Shown here: positions 6,682 through 7,581 of the stretch, in pieces
How the letters are laid out: every line of letters starts with the position of its first letter
Position numbering within the stretch: position 1 is the first letter of the stretch
Assembly (NCBI GenBank): GCA_026397675.1
Contig: JAPLUH010000510.1
Coordinates: forward strand, 1-7,581
Origin: Verrucomicrobiota bacterium
GTDB lineage: Bacteria > Verrucomicrobiota > Verrucomicrobiia > Limisphaerales > UBA9464
Direction: 5' to 3'
DNA: 7,581 nucleotides
Program-made: the position numbers and the translations under genes
The notes under the pieces: model-generated
What the model was told of the DNA's origin: nothing
The model's input: only the letters and a program-made list of their open reading frames with translations
Database searches by the model: none

Positions 6682-7352
6682 TGCGGCTGCAGGACTGGCT
6701 GAAGCACCTTCCAGACATTGGTGGCCACGCGGCGATGGCCTTCAGCGTTGGGGTGGATCTGGTCAGGAAGGTTGAGTTCCGACCGGCCTCCCACGCCGTC
6801 GAGAAGGAACGGGATTAGGGCAACCTTGTTCGTCGCGGCCAGGTCGCGATAAAGGGACTCGAATTGACGGGTGTAGGCCTCACCGAGGTTCTCAGGCATC
6901 TTCATGCCGGCCAGCACCACGCGCACGTTCGGATACTTAGCTCGGGTGCGCTCAATCACCGTCTGCAAGTTGGTGCGGGTGGCCTCCAGCGGCAGCCCCC
7001 TCAAACCGTCATTGCTGCCCAACTCCAGCAAAAGAGCATCCACGGGGCGACGCAGGATCCAATCCAACCGACGAAGCCCGCCCGCGGAGGTGTCCCCGCT
7101 CAGCCCGGCATTGACCAGCTTCCAAGGCAGGCCCGCTTCACGAATTTTCTCCTGGATCCGCGCCGGCCATGCCTCACTCAGATCGACACCGAATCCTGCC
7201 GAGAGGCTGTCACCCAGCACGACCAAACTCTTGTCAGCCGGAAGCGTGCCCGAGGCATTGGATGCGGTTTCCGCCGCAGACATTCTCCAACTCAGCAACC
7301 CGAGACACAACGCCACCCAGAGCGCGATGGGAAAGCAGGTCCGCCGGTTCAT
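6678..7352 (-). CDS. Exported SGNH/GDSL hydrolase, TesA-like arylesterase / lysophospholipase L1
   Basis: This 224-residue protein carries all the SGNH blocks. Block I is LGDSLSAGFGV with nucleophile S49. Block II is NAGLSGDTSAGG with oxyanion-hole G86. Block III is LELGSNDGLRG with N114. Block V is DQIHP with D197 and H200 of the catalytic triad. Order and spacing match the TesA/arylesterase family (E. coli TesA is of similar size), which hydrolyses short acyl and aryl esters, thioesters and lysophospholipids in the periplasm. The N-terminus is a signal peptide (NRR, then the core ALWVALCLGLL, cleavage near SAA-E at 27-28). ATG 7352 follows the yhbY stop by only 4 bases, so translation is probably coupled and no separate ribosome binding site is visible. 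The TGA stop lies inside the right tip of repeat copy B. The natural substrate cannot be told from the sequence. Confidence 0.93.
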   Translation of the reverse strand: MNRRTCFPIALWVALCLGLLSWRMSAAETASNASGTLPADKSLVVLGDSLSAGFGVDLSEAWPARIQEKIREAGLPWKLVNAGLSGDTSAGGLRRLDWILRRPVDALLLELGSNDGLRGLPLEATRTNLQTVIERTRAKYPNVRVVLAGMKMPENLGEAYTRQFESLYRDLAATNKVALIPFLLDGVGGRSELNLPDQIHPNAEGHRRVATNVWKVLQPVLQPH

Positions 7353-7356
7353 GGAG

Positions 7357-7581
7357 TCAATGAGCCGAGTCGGATGCGTCGGCCTGGGCAGGCTTGGGAC
7401 GGTACAAAACGACCACGTGGCCGATCACCGTGACCAAGTGGCTATTCGACTCACGGGCCACCTGTTCGCCGATCTCGTGGCGCTTGTCCTTGAGGTCGAA
7501 GAGCCGAATCTTCACCAACTCGTGCTGGGCCAACTCGCGATCGAGGCCAGCGAGAAACGCCGGAGAAACACCCCCACGCCC
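7357..7581 (-). CDS. yhbY: YhbY-type ribosome-assembly RNA-binding protein (CRM domain), partial
   Basis: The last 74 residues of a gene that starts beyond the right edge. The reading GRGGVSPAFLAGLDRELAQH, then ELVKIRLF, and VTVIGHVVVLYRP near the end align with the conserved CRS1-YhbY pattern (E. coli: GLTEGVLAEIEQALEHHELIK, then VQVIGKTLVLYRP). YhbY binds pre-50S ribosomal RNA and helps assemble the large subunit in the cytoplasm. About the first 20-25 residues, with the usual L..LAH.LKP...VGK segment, are missing because of the window edge. A short acidic tail (AQADASDSAH) follows the domain. The TGA stop (7359-7357) is 4 bases from the esterase start, which indicates a shared transcript. 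Confidence 0.9.
   Translation of the reverse strand, partial: GRGGVSPAFLAGLDRELAQHELVKIRLFDLKDKRHEIGEQVARESNSHLVTVIGHVVVLYRPKPAQADASDSAH

Noticed and set aside
6864..7433. Plus-strand open frame of 189 codons across the esterase and yhbY genes
   Set aside because: It is antisense to two genes with unmistakable motifs (SGNH blocks, YhbY domain).

Overview
The window is GC-rich bacterial DNA that most likely comes from a Verrucomicrobiota-type (PVC superphylum) genome. The main evidence is the gene at 1076-4678. It combines an N-terminal putative membrane-bound-dehydrogenase/beta-propeller domain, a long HEAT-like region and a C-terminal CxxCH heme domain, a combination I know from Verrucomicrobia and Planctomycetes. 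Paired GGTAGGGC...GCCCTACC repeats at 6511-6681 and the flavour of the integrase remnant at 148-565 point the same way, but I recall those from memory and could not check them.

Layout. (1) Positions 1-630 hold mostly decayed DNA. On the minus strand there is a short, frameshifted N-terminal piece of what looks like a tyrosine-recombinase-type integrase (148-565). It keeps an excellent ribosome binding site (571-578). Just upstream lies an unusual 37-base palindrome carrying three copies of TTTACTG (590-626). (2) A complete minus-strand tRNA-Cys(GCA) with encoded CCA lies at 677-750, with a plausible promoter (769-797) and a small terminator-like hairpin (652-667). Integrase debris next to the 3' end of a tRNA suggests an old integration site. 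(3) Two plus-strand genes, 50 bases apart, form a probable operon: a 1200-residue exported PVC-type c-type cytochrome/dehydrogenase-like protein, and a 584-residue amidohydrolase fused to a CBM9-like carbohydrate-binding domain. (4) A convergent intergenic stretch (6484-6677) is filled by a small hairpin and a tandem pair of about 72-base inverted-repeat elements. (5) A minus-strand pair follows: the 3' part of yhbY (ribosome-assembly RNA-binding protein, cut by the window edge) and, 4 bases downstream, an exported TesA-like SGNH/GDSL esterase whose stop codon lies inside the second repeat element.

How the genes may work together. The heme protein has a clear signal peptide, and the amidohydrolase has a weaker one. 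A shared role in breaking down a plant- or algal-derived carbohydrate or aromatic conjugate outside the cytoplasm is a reasonable inference, but the sequence does not give the substrate. The yhbY-esterase pair looks like an unrelated housekeeping transcription unit. I found no CRISPR array, complete mobile element, toxin-antitoxin pair or defence system. The best leads are the amidohydrolase-CBM9 fusion, the triple-TTTACTG palindrome beside the integrase remnant, and the repeat element that supplies a gene's stop codon.
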